Positions 34,448 to 43,981 are shown, numbered from the stretch's first letter. The stretch is 64,000 bases of DNA from CALMEC01 sp031366605 (GCA_031366605.1 JANLOO010000061.1:1-64000); one strand, 5' to 3'. Translations and numbers: made by a program. The notes: generated by a model not told the origin, from the sequence alone.

Positions 34448-35500
34448 ATCGGTCTGTGGGGCTATCTGACGGGCTTCGGCGGCCGAGACATGGCTGTTGA
34501 CCTGGGAACTGCGAACACGCTCGTCTACGTGCGTGGGCGTGGCATCGTGCTGTCCGAACCCTCGGTGGTGGCGATCGACCATCGCACCAACGAGGTTCAT
34601 GCCGTCGGCATCGAGGCCAAGCGCATGCTCGGCCGCACGCCGGGCAACATCAGCGCGATCCGGCCGCTCAAGGACGGCGTCATCGCCGACTTCGATGTGA
34701 CCGAGCAGATGCTCAAGCACTTCATCCGCAAGGTGCATCAAAACCGCTGGGCGCATCCGCGTGTCGTGGTGTGTGTCCCGTCGGGTGTGACCGGCGTCGA
34801 GAAACGCGCGGTGGTCGAGGCCACGTACAGCGCCGGAGCGCGCGAGGCGCAGCTGATCGAGGAGCCCATGGCCGCGGCGATCGGCGCGGGCCTGCCGGTC
34901 GGCGAACCCACGGGCAGCATGATCGTCGACATCGGCGGTGGCACCAGTGAGGTGGCGGTCATCTCGCTCGGCGGTATCGTCGTCGCGCAGTCCATCCGCG
35001 TTGGCGGGGACGAACTGGACGAGGCGATTATCAACTACGTCAAACGCGAGTACAAGCTGATGATCGGCAACCAGACGGCCGAAGAGGTCAAGCTCGAGAT
35101 CGGATCCGCGTACCCGTTGCGCGAAGAGGTCCAGGCCGAGATCCGCGGTCGCGACATGATCAGTGGTCTTCCCAAGACTGTCGTCCTATCCTCGGAGGAT
35201 GTTCGGACCGCACTCGAGGAGCCGATGCAGCAGATCATCGACGCCGTCAAGAGCACGCTGGACAAGACGCCGCCCGAACTCGCCTCGGACATCATGGACC
35301 GGGGCATCATGCTGGCCGGCGGCGGGTCGTTGCTGCAGGGGCTCGACGAGCGGCTGCGGCAGGAGACGGAGATGCCAATTCACATCGCCGAGTCGCCGCT
35401 GACGTGTGTGGCGGTGGGGTCGGGGCGCGCACTGGAGGAGTTCGAAGTAATGCGAAAATCAACGCGGATGAGTAAGCGAACACGTAGCAAGAAGTATTAG
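34448..35500 (+). CDS. mreB: Rod shape-determining actin homologue MreB, probable ATC start
   Basis: MreB filaments direct lateral wall synthesis. The actin-fold motifs are present: MAVDLGTANTLVYVRG, phosphate 2 in VDIGGGTSEVAVIS, and GIMLAGGGSLLQGLDERL. The first canonical codon is ATG 34490, but the 14 codons before it encode GLWGYLTGFGGRD, which matches the conserved N-terminus of actinobacterial MreB. A strong AGGGAGG (34435-34441) lies six bases before an ATC at 34448 and far from 34490. I infer initiation at ATC 34448, giving 350 residues; ATG 34490 cannot be excluded. Confidence 0.93.
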   Translation: MGLWGYLTGFGGRDMAVDLGTANTLVYVRGRGIVLSEPSVVAIDHRTNEVHAVGIEAKRMLGRTPGNISAIRPLKDGVIADFDVTEQMLKHFIRKVHQNRWAHPRVVVCVPSGVTGVEKRAVVEATYSAGAREAQLIEEPMAAAIGAGLPVGEPTGSMIVDIGGGTSEVAVISLGGIVVAQSIRVGGDELDEAIINYVKREYKLMIGNQTAEEVKLEIGSAYPLREEVQAEIRGRDMISGLPKTVVLSSEDVRTALEEPMQQIIDAVKSTLDKTPPELASDIMDRGIMLAGGGSLLQGLDERLRQETEMPIHIAESPLTCVAVGSGRALEEFEVMRKSTRMSKRTRSKKY

Positions 35501-35537
35501 TACGCAGTCGGCAACCCCTGGCGGTTCGGGCGGCGAC

Positions 35538-36485
35538 GTGCCGCCGAGCCCGCTGCCCGGTGACGGTCTGTCCCGGGTGTCGCGGCGTCGCATCGCCGCG
35601 CGTCGTGGCATCGTCCTTGGGCTGCTCGTGCTGTCGGTGCTGATCTTCACGTCGTTCTTCCGCGAGCGCGAGGGCGGGTTCCTGCACAGCCTGAAAGGGA
35701 CGGTCGGGGCGGTCATCTCCCCGGTCCAGGATGCCGCGGTCGGTGCCGTGCAGCCGCTCAAGGACGGGTGGAACTGGTTCGCCGAGCTGCGTACCGCACG
35801 CGACGAACGCAACCGACTGCGCATCCAGAACCAGGCTTTGCAGGGGCAGGTCGCCAAACAGACCACCGACGCGGAACAGGTGCAGAAGTTGCGCGAGCAA
35901 CTCGCGATCGCGGATGCCGGTCCGGACGGATACCGCGCGGTCGCTGCACGGGTCATCGCGCGTCCGCCCATCGACACCTCGCGTCGCGTGACGCTGAACA
36001 AGGGCAAAAGCGACGGGATCGTCGTCAGCTCGCCCGTGTTCGTGCCGGCGCTCCCTGCCTCCACAGGGGAGGCCGAAATCTTCCCCGCGTTGGTCGGTCT
36101 GGTGACGTCGGTCACGAGCAATTCGGCAACCGTCACGCTCATCACCGATCCGTCCACGCAAATCGGCGCACGCCTGCAAGGGTCGACCAAGCCACTCGGC
36201 CTCCTCTCGGCGACGGCGGCGGGCCAACTCAACCTGAGCCAGGTGCCATCCGACATCTCCATCCTCGTGGGGGCGGCGGTGGTCACGTCGGGAGCCGGTA
36301 CACCCCAGTTGCTGTCTCCCTACCCGCCGGATCTGCGGATCGGCACCGTCTCGAGTGTCGGCGGCCGGGAACCGGGGGACTTCCAGACCGTCCAGGTCAA
36401 ACCGGATCGCAACCCACTGGAGCTCTCGCTGTTCACCGTGTTGACACCGGTCAGCGCCGAGGCCAAGCGGAGGGCGCGAGGATGA
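35538..36485 (+). CDS. mreC: Rod shape-determining protein MreC
   Basis: MreC links MreB to periplasmic wall enzymes. The 315-residue protein has a basic N-terminus, one transmembrane helix (residues ~27-45), a coiled coil (ELRTARDERNRLRIQNQALQ region) and two beta-barrel domains with TLNKGKSDGI, LVGLVTSVTSNSATVTLITD and DLRIGTVSSVGG. It starts at GTG 35538 and its stop overlaps mreD by 4 bases (ATGA). Confidence 0.93.
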   Translation: MPPSPLPGDGLSRVSRRRIAARRGIVLGLLVLSVLIFTSFFREREGGFLHSLKGTVGAVISPVQDAAVGAVQPLKDGWNWFAELRTARDERNRLRIQNQALQGQVAKQTTDAEQVQKLREQLAIADAGPDGYRAVAARVIARPPIDTSRRVTLNKGKSDGIVVSSPVFVPALPASTGEAEIFPALVGLVTSVTSNSATVTLITDPSTQIGARLQGSTKPLGLLSATAAGQLNLSQVPSDISILVGAAVVTSGAGTPQLLSPYPPDLRIGTVSSVGGREPGDFQTVQVKPDRNPLELSLFTVLTPVSAEAKRRARG

Positions 36486-37048
36486 GGTCGCTCGGCGTTC
36501 AGCTGGACTGGCCGCGGCCCGCACAGGGCAACGGGCTGTGGTTCGTCTCAGCGCTGATGGCGAGTGCGGTCGTGCTGCAGGTGACGGTCATGCCCCGCCT
36601 TGACATCGGGGCCCTCGAAGCGACGCCGAACCTGGTCGTGGTGATGGTGGTCGCCGTGGCGATCTTGCGGGGTGTTGTGGTTGGCGCGGTCGTGGGCTTT
36701 GCGGGAGGGCTCTCAGTCGAGCTGATGACGCCCGGCGACACGCTCGGTGTGTTGGCGCTCGCATACGTGGTGATCGGGGCGTGGTGCGGACGGTTCGCGA
36801 GTGGCTCGGAGCCGATGAGCCGGACGCTCTACCTGATCATCGCCGCTGTCGCGGCAGGGATCGTTCCGCTCTGGATGGGCGCGGTCGAGCTGCTGCGCGG
36901 CGATGCCCCCGCCCTGGGATATCTGGTGGGTCAGCTGACCGTACCGCACCTCGTGTTCTCGCCGCTCGTCGCGTGGCCGGCGTGGTGGGCGGCGCGACGG
37001 TTGCTCGGCGCGCCGCGCGAGGTTGAGCCCTGGTTGGTGCGCACATGA
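36482..37048 (+). CDS. mreD: Rod shape-determining protein MreD
   Basis: The 188-residue integral membrane protein has five to six helices and fits MreD in size, hydrophobicity and position between mreC and mrdA. Its conserved feature is the GFAGGLSVELMTPGDTLGVLAL stretch, which resembles the GLxxDLxxxxxLG pattern of MreD. It starts at ATG 36482 in an ATGA overlap with mreC, and its stop overlaps mrdA. Confidence 0.85.
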   Translation: MRSLGVQLDWPRPAQGNGLWFVSALMASAVVLQVTVMPRLDIGALEATPNLVVVMVVAVAILRGVVVGAVVGFAGGLSVELMTPGDTLGVLALAYVVIGAWCGRFASGSEPMSRTLYLIIAAVAAGIVPLWMGAVELLRGDAPALGYLVGQLTVPHLVFSPLVAWPAWWAARRLLGAPREVEPWLVRT

Positions 37049-39060
37049 TGCGCCCACCGCGTGTGACCGAGGCGTTGCGGCCGGGCCGGACGCGGCGTGG
37101 CGGCAGCCCGATGAACCCCGACTCGGCAAAACGCATCGCCCTGTTCGGCAGCATCGTGGTGGCGTTGTTCGCGGTCCTCGTCATCCGGCTGTGGTTCCTG
37201 CAGGTCGTCGGCGCACGCGGCTTTGAGGCACAAGCCGTCGGCAACAGCGTTCGCACCATCAACATCCCCGCCCCCCGCGGGCAGATCCTCGACCGCAACG
37301 GCGAGGTTCTTGCGGGCAGCCGCCAGGCCTGGGACATCGTGGCCCTTCCGCAGGATCTCGTCGTCGGCTCAGCCACGACGTCCAAGGTCTCCGAGCAAGG
37401 GGCCAGGACGCTCCGTAAGCTCGCCCGGGCGATCAACGTGCCCGAGACGCGCCTGCGGGCGTTGATGGTGCGCGGCAACAGGAAGGCCGCCTACAAGTCG
37501 GTGGTGCTCAAGGCGGACATCGAGGACGACCTGCGGATCGCGCTGGCTGAGCGCATTCGTCAGTACCCGGGGATCCGCCTGCAGCAGACGTTCCGACGTG
37601 ACTACCCACGTGAGGCCTCGTTGTCGCACGTCTTGGGGTCCGTCGGCTTGATCAGCGAGGAGGACCTGGCCCAGAAGCGGCTTCAGGGGTACCGAAACGA
37701 CGCGATCGTCGGTAAGACGGGGCTCGAGCAGCGCTACGAGGAGTCCCTGCGCGGCAAAGACGGCGAGCAACGCGTGGAGGTAGACGGCAGTGGGCAACCC
37801 GTGGGGCGTGGCACGTTGTCCAAACAGGAGCCCAAACCCGGCCTGACCCTGCAGACCACGATCGACATCAACGTGCAGAAGGCGCTCGAGGATGCGATTC
37901 GCGAGTCGGTGGAGGTCAGGTCCGAACGCACGGCAGGCGGCGGCGGAGTCGTGCTCAACGCTCAGACGGGCGAGGTCGTCGCCATGGCCTCGTACCCCTT
38001 TCTCGCTCCCGGTGTGATCGGCCGTGGCAAGTCGAAAGAGATCAAGAAGTTGCAGCGGGACCCGCGCCAGCCCTTCTTCGATCGCGCGCTCTCGACCTAT
38101 CCACCGGGGTCGACCTTCAAGCCCATCACCGCGATCGCCGCGCTCAACGCCGCCTACTACACACCGGACGACTTCCTGACGTCCCCGAAGACCGTCAAGC
38201 TCTATGGGACGTTCTTCAAGAACTTTCGCAACATCGAGCTTCCTGACATGCAAATCCGGCGGGCGATCGCGATGTCGAGCGACACCTTCTTTTACCAGGT
38301 GGGCAAAGGGATCTTCAGTCGGTCGGGTCAGGCAGGAAAGCTCTCCGGCGACAACAAGCTCAAGTTCTGGGCGACGCAACTGGGGCTCGGGCGCAGCACC
38401 GGGATCGACATCCCCGGCGAGGGTGTCGGTGACGTGCCGGACAAGGAGTGGAAGGTCAAGAACCTCTACAAGTTCCGCAAGACGGAGCGCTTGTGGGACA
38501 AATGGCGGGCCGGTGACACGATCAACATGTCCGTGGGCCAAGGGTTTCTGCGTGCGAGCCCGCTGCAGATGGCGCGGGCGTATGCGGCGATTGTCAACGA
38601 TGGCCACCGCCTGCTGACCCCGACGATCGGCAAGGAGATCCGTGATCCCAAGAGCGATACGCAGATCACCGATCTTGAGAAGGGCAGACAGGAGAGCACG
38701 CTGCCGGAGTTCAAGCCGCATGTGCTCGAAACCGTTCTGGGGGGCATGTACGACGTCACGAACACGTCTGAGGGCACCGCTTCGGCCGTCTTCTCCCGGT
38801 TGGGTGGGACGGTCGCGGGTAAGACCGGCACGGCGGAGAATGGTCAGGGTCGCAAGGACCATTCCTGGTTCATCGGGTACGCCCCGGCCAACGTGGGGGC
38901 GACCCCGCAGTACGTGGTCGCGGTCGTGATCGAGAACGCAGGTCTCGGCGCCGAGGCAGCCGCGCCGGTCGCGTGCAAGGCCCTCGCCGCGGCGATCCCC
39001 TACGACCCCGCGCGATGTGGCCTCGGCTCACGCCCACGAGCCGCTGTGGGTGCGGATTGA
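37045..39060 (+). CDS. mrdA: Penicillin-binding protein 2 (elongasome transpeptidase)
   Basis: PBP2 cross-links peptidoglycan during side-wall growth. The 671-residue protein has a short cytoplasmic tail, one transmembrane helix (residues ~32-52), a pedestal domain with PAPRGQILDRNGEVLA and the transpeptidase domain. The nucleophile is in YPPGSTFKPITAIAAL (SxxK), the SxN-like motif is MSSDTFFYQVG (Asp in third place), and KTG is in VAGKTGTAENGQ. It is coupled to mreD and rodA by 4-base overlaps. Confidence 0.94.
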   Translation: MMRPPRVTEALRPGRTRRGGSPMNPDSAKRIALFGSIVVALFAVLVIRLWFLQVVGARGFEAQAVGNSVRTINIPAPRGQILDRNGEVLAGSRQAWDIVALPQDLVVGSATTSKVSEQGARTLRKLARAINVPETRLRALMVRGNRKAAYKSVVLKADIEDDLRIALAERIRQYPGIRLQQTFRRDYPREASLSHVLGSVGLISEEDLAQKRLQGYRNDAIVGKTGLEQRYEESLRGKDGEQRVEVDGSGQPVGRGTLSKQEPKPGLTLQTTIDINVQKALEDAIRESVEVRSERTAGGGGVVLNAQTGEVVAMASYPFLAPGVIGRGKSKEIKKLQRDPRQPFFDRALSTYPPGSTFKPITAIAALNAAYYTPDDFLTSPKTVKLYGTFFKNFRNIELPDMQIRRAIAMSSDTFFYQVGKGIFSRSGQAGKLSGDNKLKFWATQLGLGRSTGIDIPGEGVGDVPDKEWKVKNLYKFRKTERLWDKWRAGDTINMSVGQGFLRASPLQMARAYAAIVNDGHRLLTPTIGKEIRDPKSDTQITDLEKGRQESTLPEFKPHVLETVLGGMYDVTNTSEGTASAVFSRLGGTVAGKTGTAENGQGRKDHSWFIGYAPANVGATPQYVVAVVIENAGLGAEAAAPVACKALAAAIPYDPARCGLGSRPRAAVGAD

Positions 39061-40223
39061 CGACGCTCGCGCCACTTCGTCGGAGCCCGGCGCTCGATCG
39101 AGTGCGACACGTCCTGGGCCGCCTGGACTGGTTGTTGGTCCTGGGCGTCGGGGCGATCACGGTGTTCGGCCTGCGCATGGTCGAGGTGGCCACACGAGAC
39201 GACATCCCGGGCGACGCCAAGTTCTTCGCATTCCGGCAGCTGATCTACGTCGCCGTCGGCGTCGGCGTGATGTCGATCGCGATGGCGATCGACCTGGAGC
39301 GCCTGGGGCGCAGGCCATGGACGTTGTGGGGCGCGCTGTGCGGTGCGGTGACGGTCGTGCTGGTCATCGGCTCGGCCGCGCGCGGGTCGCGGCGGTGGAT
39401 CGACATTGGCGTGTTCCAGTTCCAGCCGTCCGAGATCGGCAAGGTGGCGATGATCGTGATCCTCGCGGGCCTGATCGTCGAACGGCGCAACGAGATCGGG
39501 ACGGCCCGGTTGAGCCTTTTGGCGCTCGGCGCGACGGCGTTGCCCGCGTTCATCGTGTTCTTACAACCGGACCTTGGGTCATCACTTGTCTATGTCGCGA
39601 TCCTGGGTGGGATCTTGTTCTTCGCGGGGGTTCCGTGGAAGCATTTCGCGGTTGCCGCCGGCGCCGCCGTCGGCTTCGCGGTTCTGGTGCTGACGGTCCT
39701 GCCCGCGATTGGCGTCCCGCTCCTTCGCGACTATCAGGTCAACCGACTGCAATCGTTCGTCGACTCGAGCAGGGACCCCGTCGGGACGGGCTTCCAGGCC
39801 GATCAGAGCCGCATCGCGACCGGGCATGGTGGTGCGTTTGGGCGGGGCGTGGACGGTGCCACACAAGTGGGCAACGACCTGTTGCCCGAGCATCACACCG
39901 ACTTCATCTTCGCCTCGCAGGCCGAGATGTTCGGGTTCGTCGGGGCGGCGCTCTTGATCTTGGCGTTCGGTTTGGTCATCTGGCGGGCCCTGAGGATCAT
40001 GACCCGGGCATCCACGCAATTCGATCAGCTCGTCGCCGGGGGCATCGCGGCGATGTTTGCATTCCAGGTATTCGTTAACATCGGGATGAACGTGACGATC
40101 ATGCCCATCACCGGAATCCCGCTGCCGTTCATGAGCTACGGCGGAAGCCATACGCTGACCAACCTCATCGCGGTGGGCATCTTGCTCCGTATCCACCGGA
40201 CCCGGGGCACGGGACCTCTGTAG
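39057..40223 (+). CDS. rodA: Rod shape-determining glycosyltransferase RodA
   Basis: RodA is the SEDS-family glycosyltransferase that polymerises glycan strands with PBP2. The 388-residue multi-span protein has SRRWIDIGVFQFQPSEIGKVA, FLQPDLGSSLVYVAI, HHTDFIFASQAEMFGFVG and GIPLPFMSYGGSHTLTN. The start is TTG 39057, overlapping the mrdA stop as TTGA; the longer upstream frame lies inside mrdA. The PBP2-RodA pairing is standard. Confidence 0.93.
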   Translation: MTTLAPLRRSPALDRVRHVLGRLDWLLVLGVGAITVFGLRMVEVATRDDIPGDAKFFAFRQLIYVAVGVGVMSIAMAIDLERLGRRPWTLWGALCGAVTVVLVIGSAARGSRRWIDIGVFQFQPSEIGKVAMIVILAGLIVERRNEIGTARLSLLALGATALPAFIVFLQPDLGSSLVYVAILGGILFFAGVPWKHFAVAAGAAVGFAVLVLTVLPAIGVPLLRDYQVNRLQSFVDSSRDPVGTGFQADQSRIATGHGGAFGRGVDGATQVGNDLLPEHHTDFIFASQAEMFGFVGAALLILAFGLVIWRALRIMTRASTQFDQLVAGGIAAMFAFQVFVNIGMNVTIMPITGIPLPFMSYGGSHTLTNLIAVGILLRIHRTRGTGPL

Positions 40224-40242
40224 GTTGGGGTCCATCAAGGCC

Positions 40243-41103
40243 ATGGCGAAGGGCGCGGGTGCGCTGCGTCCCTACATCAACGCCGTCCGCGGCGCAGACC
40301 GAGCGGCCCAGGACGGCGGGGTCATCGCCGTGCTCGACGGTGAGCCCATCGCAACCGCGCGACTGCGCGCGATGCTGGGCGTTGACGCGGATCAGCCGTT
40401 GCGCGACGGCAACGGCCTGCTGGTCCACGTCGCCGTCCATGGACATGACCCGACGCTGGCCGCAGCCGTGCTGGCCGGGGCCAAGCGCGAGGGGCGCCGC
40501 GTCCTTGCAATCGTGGTCGGGTCCGCTGATGTGAGCGCGGCGATCGAGCGGGCACTGCTCGACACCCGTCCGCTCGAGCCGTCCAACATCGCGCACGTCA
40601 CCACACTCGATGACCCCGCGCCAATCCACGCAGCCGTTGTGCGCTGTCTGGACGACGAGGCCGTCGCCGCCGGGCGACGCCACCCGGCGATGCGGCCGGC
40701 GGTGGCCGAGATGTTGATCGCCCGCGCATCCCGTCAGGCGGGAACGATCGGGGTGGTGGCCGTCATCCCGGGCGCTGACATGCCGGCCATGACGCTGATC
40801 CAGGTGCGCCTGGTCGCCCAGCTCGGCGCGTTGCACGGTCGCCCGCTCGATGCGCGTCGCGGCCTCGAGGTGGCGGGCGTGCTCGCCAGTGCCTTCGGGT
40901 GGCGTGCGCTGTCGCGGCGTGTCATCGGCTTGATCCCGGTTGCGGGGTTCGCGCTGCGCGGCGGTGTCGGGTATTCGGCCACGCGGGCAGTCGGCGAAGC
41001 CGCACGCACCTACTTTGCCCAGGCCGGTGACAAGGCCGCGCCGGCGGCCGATGGGTTGCAGGCGACACTCAAGCGCGCCCTGTCCCGCCGAGGTCACGAA
41101 TGA
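40243..41103 (+). CDS. DUF697/YcjF-like protein
   Basis: The product is about 286 residues. The N-terminal two-thirds read as a soluble alpha/beta domain (VHVAVHGHDPTLAAAVLAGA, VLAIVVGSADVSAAIERALL). The C-terminal third has a hydrophobic helical segment with VVAVIPGADMPAMTLIQVRLVAQLG and RRVIGLIPVAGFALRGGVGYSATRAVGE, which resembles DUF697 membrane-associated domains. It sits between rodA and rng and overlaps rng by 4 bases, so it may be linked to cell-shape control or RNA metabolism; the function is unknown. A TTG at 40225 is an alternative start. Confidence 0.6.
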   Translation: MAKGAGALRPYINAVRGADRAAQDGGVIAVLDGEPIATARLRAMLGVDADQPLRDGNGLLVHVAVHGHDPTLAAAVLAGAKREGRRVLAIVVGSADVSAAIERALLDTRPLEPSNIAHVTTLDDPAPIHAAVVRCLDDEAVAAGRRHPAMRPAVAEMLIARASRQAGTIGVVAVIPGADMPAMTLIQVRLVAQLGALHGRPLDARRGLEVAGVLASAFGWRALSRRVIGLIPVAGFALRGGVGYSATRAVGEAARTYFAQAGDKAAPAADGLQATLKRALSRRGHE

Positions 41104-42548
41104 CAACGCGCATCCTGGTGTCCGTCGACCGCTTCGAAACCCGCGTCGCGATCACCGAGGGTGACCGCGTCTCGGAATGCCACATCGAGCGCCGCGGGCG
41201 CCAGTCGGTGGTGGGACACGTCTGGAAGGGTCGGGTCGAGAATGTCCTGGCGGGCATGGAGGCGGCGTTCGTCGATGTGGGTATCGACAAGGCCGGTTTT
41301 CTCCACGTCGATGAGATCGTCGCGATGGGCGTCCCCAAGAGCAAGCGGATGATCACGAGCCTGCTCAAGAAGAGCGACGAGATCCTGGTCCAGGCGATCA
41401 AGGACCCCATGGGCACCAAGGGCTGTCGCCTGACGATGCAGCTGTCGCTGGCGGGACGGTTCCTGGTGTACGTGCCCTACGGCGAGGGCATCGGCGTCAG
41501 CAAACGGCTGGACGACGAGGAGCGCTCGCGCCTGCGCAAGATATGCAAGTCCCTCGACATCGGCCAAGGCGGGCTGATCGTACGTACCCAAGCCGCCGGC
41601 GTGACAGCGCGGGAACTGCAGCGCGACCTGATCGCCTTGAGCCGTCTGTGGGAGGCGCTCCAAGCACGTGGCAAGCAAGTCAAGGGACCCAGCCTGCTCT
41701 ACAGCGAGGCCGACCGTTCGCTCAAGGTCATCCGTGACCTGTTCGGTGATCACATCGACGAGGTCCTGGTCGATGACGAGGTCCAGTACCAGCGCATCCT
41801 GGATTTTCTGCGCCGCACGTCACCGGATCTGGCCGAACGCATCCACTACTACACCGAGCCGACGCCGATGATGGAGAAGTTCGGCGTGGATCGTGCGCTG
41901 CGCTCGACGCTCGAGCGCCGCGCCGACCTCAAATCCGGCGGGTACTTGATCATCGACGACACCGAGGCGATGACGGTCATCGACGTCAACAGTGGCCGCT
42001 ACGTGGGCCGCGGCAAGACGACGCTCGAGGAGACGATCACGCAGACCAACCTGGAGGCGGCCGAAGAGGTCGTCCGCCAGCTGCGCCTGCGGGACATCGG
42101 TGGCATGATCATCATCGACTTCATCGACATGAACGACCAGCGCAACCGCAAAGCCGTCCGAGAGGCACTCGAAGTCGCGCTGCAGCGTGACCGGGCCAAG
42201 GCGTACGTCGTCGACATCTCACCACTGGGACTCGTCGAGATGACCCGTCAGAACATCAGCGATGGTCCGCGTGAGGTCATGACCGTCACCTGTCCGGCGT
42301 GCGACGGCGTCGGCGTCGTGCCGAGCGACGAGACCCACGCGGTCCGCGCTGACCGTGAGATCCGTCGGCAGCTGGTCGATCGCAAGGAGAAGGCCTTCGC
42401 GGTGGGCCTCAATCCGGCCATCGCGGAGTTCGTCGCGGGCGACGCCGACGCGGGTATCGCCGATATCGAGGCAGAGACGGGGAAGCGGATTCGCCTGGAG
42501 CCAGACGCCTCGCTGGGCGTTCATGACGTCCGTGTTGCGCCCATTTGA
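41100..42548 (+). CDS. rng: Ribonuclease E/G family endoribonuclease
   Basis: RNase E/G cleaves single-stranded AU-rich RNA and matures rRNA. The 482-residue protein has the S1 domain near the N-terminus (VWKGRVENVLAGMEAAFVDVG), the catalytic DNase I-like region with EAMTVIDVNSGRYVG and GGMIIIDFIDM, and the zinc link CPACDGVG. Its length matches the RNase G-like catalytic part with no long C-terminal scaffold. It overlaps the preceding gene by 4 bases. Confidence 0.93.
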   Translation: MTTRILVSVDRFETRVAITEGDRVSECHIERRGRQSVVGHVWKGRVENVLAGMEAAFVDVGIDKAGFLHVDEIVAMGVPKSKRMITSLLKKSDEILVQAIKDPMGTKGCRLTMQLSLAGRFLVYVPYGEGIGVSKRLDDEERSRLRKICKSLDIGQGGLIVRTQAAGVTARELQRDLIALSRLWEALQARGKQVKGPSLLYSEADRSLKVIRDLFGDHIDEVLVDDEVQYQRILDFLRRTSPDLAERIHYYTEPTPMMEKFGVDRALRSTLERRADLKSGGYLIIDDTEAMTVIDVNSGRYVGRGKTTLEETITQTNLEAAEEVVRQLRLRDIGGMIIIDFIDMNDQRNRKAVREALEVALQRDRAKAYVVDISPLGLVEMTRQNISDGPREVMTVTCPACDGVGVVPSDETHAVRADREIRRQLVDRKEKAFAVGLNPAIAEFVAGDADAGIADIEAETGKRIRLEPDASLGVHDVRVAPI

Positions 42549-42599
42549 GGTGATTCTGATGTTTTGGCAACGCATAACTGCAAAAACCTCCAAGGCGTT

Positions 42600-42670
42600 G
42601 CGTCGCAAGACGCGAACATGACGGATGTCGCGCCTACTGCGCGACTTGTGTCTCGGTACTTTCGTGCCGA
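42600..42670 (+). other. Three tandem hairpins between rng and the diguanylate cyclase gene
   Basis: GCGTC-GCAA-GACGC (42600-42613) is a GNRA tetraloop hairpin. GTCGCGC-CTACT-GCGCGAC (42627-42645) has a perfect 7-base stem. TCGGTAC-TTTC-GTGCCGA (42653-42670) has one G-U pair. They fill most of the 137-base gap. They may form a terminator and RNA-processing signals; no long T run follows. Confidence 0.5.
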
Positions 42671-42685
42671 TACATCTTTCGGATC

Positions 42686-43897
42686 ATGAGGGGAACAGGC
42701 CTATCGCGCGGGGCGTACACCTACGTCCTGCTGTGCATCTCGGCGATGATCGCTGCGACAACCGCTGCCGTAATCGTGCAGCCGCGGTTCGGAGATGCCT
42801 GGGCGCTGGCGGCCTTTGCCCTGGGTGCCGCGCTCGCCCAGTTGTTCCTGGTTCAGGCGTCCCCGCGTCTGGGTTACGACATCTCGCTGGCTTTTGTGTT
42901 CGCGGCGGTCATCGTGCTGCCCGCGCCGTCGGTCGTGCTTGTCGCCACCCTGATGTTCCTCCCCATTTGGTACCGCGAGCACTACCCCTGGTACATGCCG
43001 GTCTTCAACATGGCCAACTACGCGCTCCCGGCGTTGCTCGGCAAGCTCATCGTCGCCAACGGTCCGCAGACGCCGGGCATCCGGTGGGCGGGGTACGTCG
43101 CCGTCGCGACCATCGCGTTCACCCTGATCAACCACGCGGTTCTGGCGGGGATCCTCAAGCTTGCGCGTGGCGAATCGGTGCGCCAGACGCGGCTCTTCTC
43201 GGTGACCCACCTGTCCTTGGACACCCTCGTGTTGTGCTCGGGCGCGGCCATGGCGCTGGCCTGGAAGGTCAGCCCGGTCACCAGCCTCTTCGCGATGCTG
43301 CCCCTGATCCTTGTCGCGCGCGCGTTGCAGATCCCGCGGCTTGAGCAGGAGAGCTGGACCGACCCCAAGACCGGGCTCTACAACGCACGGTTCTTCGCTG
43401 AGCGTGGCGAAGAGATCGTTACGCGCGGTCGGGGTCTGACCTCGCTCGGCATGATCGACCTCGACTTCCTGCGCGACATCAACAACAACCACGGGCATCT
43501 GGCGGGTGACGCCGTCATCACGGCCGTCGCACACGTCATCGGCGCGGGAGCGCGCGCGACCGACATGGCCGCACGGTTCGGCGGCGAGGAATTCGCCCTG
43601 CTGATGCCGGCGACCTCGATCGAAGCCGCGACCACCGTCGCAGAGCGTGTTCGGGCCGCCATCGAAGACCTGGTCATCGAGACCGAGGGCAAAGAGCTTC
43701 GTGTGACCGTCAGCATCGGTGTCGCAAGCGGTGCGGAGACGCTCGAAGAGCTGATCCGCCGAGCCGACCGTGCGCTCTACCGGGCCAAGGGCCGGGGTCG
43801 CAATGCCGTCGTGGTGGCAGACGAATCCGACGCGTCCGCAGAGGACGTCGTCGACCGGCGGACCCGCTCGAGCGATAGCACGACCACCGTTCGCTAG
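42686..43897 (+). CDS. Membrane-bound diguanylate cyclase (GGDEF)
   Basis: The 403-residue protein makes c-di-GMP. The N-terminal ~210 residues hold about seven hydrophobic segments forming a membrane sensor region with no named sensor domain that I can identify. The C-terminal GGDEF domain starts at DPKTGLYNARFF, has the active GGEEF in ARFGGEEFALLMP, and keeps an inhibitory RxxD site (RATD) five residues before it. Both features suggest an active, feedback-inhibited cyclase. The start at ATG 42686 has GATCATGAGG context with a weak ribosome site. Confidence 0.9.
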   Translation: MRGTGLSRGAYTYVLLCISAMIAATTAAVIVQPRFGDAWALAAFALGAALAQLFLVQASPRLGYDISLAFVFAAVIVLPAPSVVLVATLMFLPIWYREHYPWYMPVFNMANYALPALLGKLIVANGPQTPGIRWAGYVAVATIAFTLINHAVLAGILKLARGESVRQTRLFSVTHLSLDTLVLCSGAAMALAWKVSPVTSLFAMLPLILVARALQIPRLEQESWTDPKTGLYNARFFAERGEEIVTRGRGLTSLGMIDLDFLRDINNNHGHLAGDAVITAVAHVIGAGARATDMAARFGGEEFALLMPATSIEAATTVAERVRAAIEDLVIETEGKELRVTVSIGVASGAETLEELIRRADRALYRAKGRGRNAVVVADESDASAEDVVDRRTRSSDSTTTVR

Positions 43898-43927
43898 CCC
43901 GACTCGTCGCATCCCGGCGGGATCGGG

Positions 43928-43933
43928 TACAAT
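43928..43933 (+). promoter_or_regulatory. Possible -10 box of the rplU operon
   Basis: TACAAT lies 49 bases before the rplU start. No clear -35 box is visible 16-18 bases upstream, so this is a weak promoter prediction supported mainly by position. Confidence 0.35.
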
Positions 43934-43981
43934 CCCGGGCCGCGCGCCGTGCCCGTGGCGCAGGAGCAACCGGGAGCAAGA

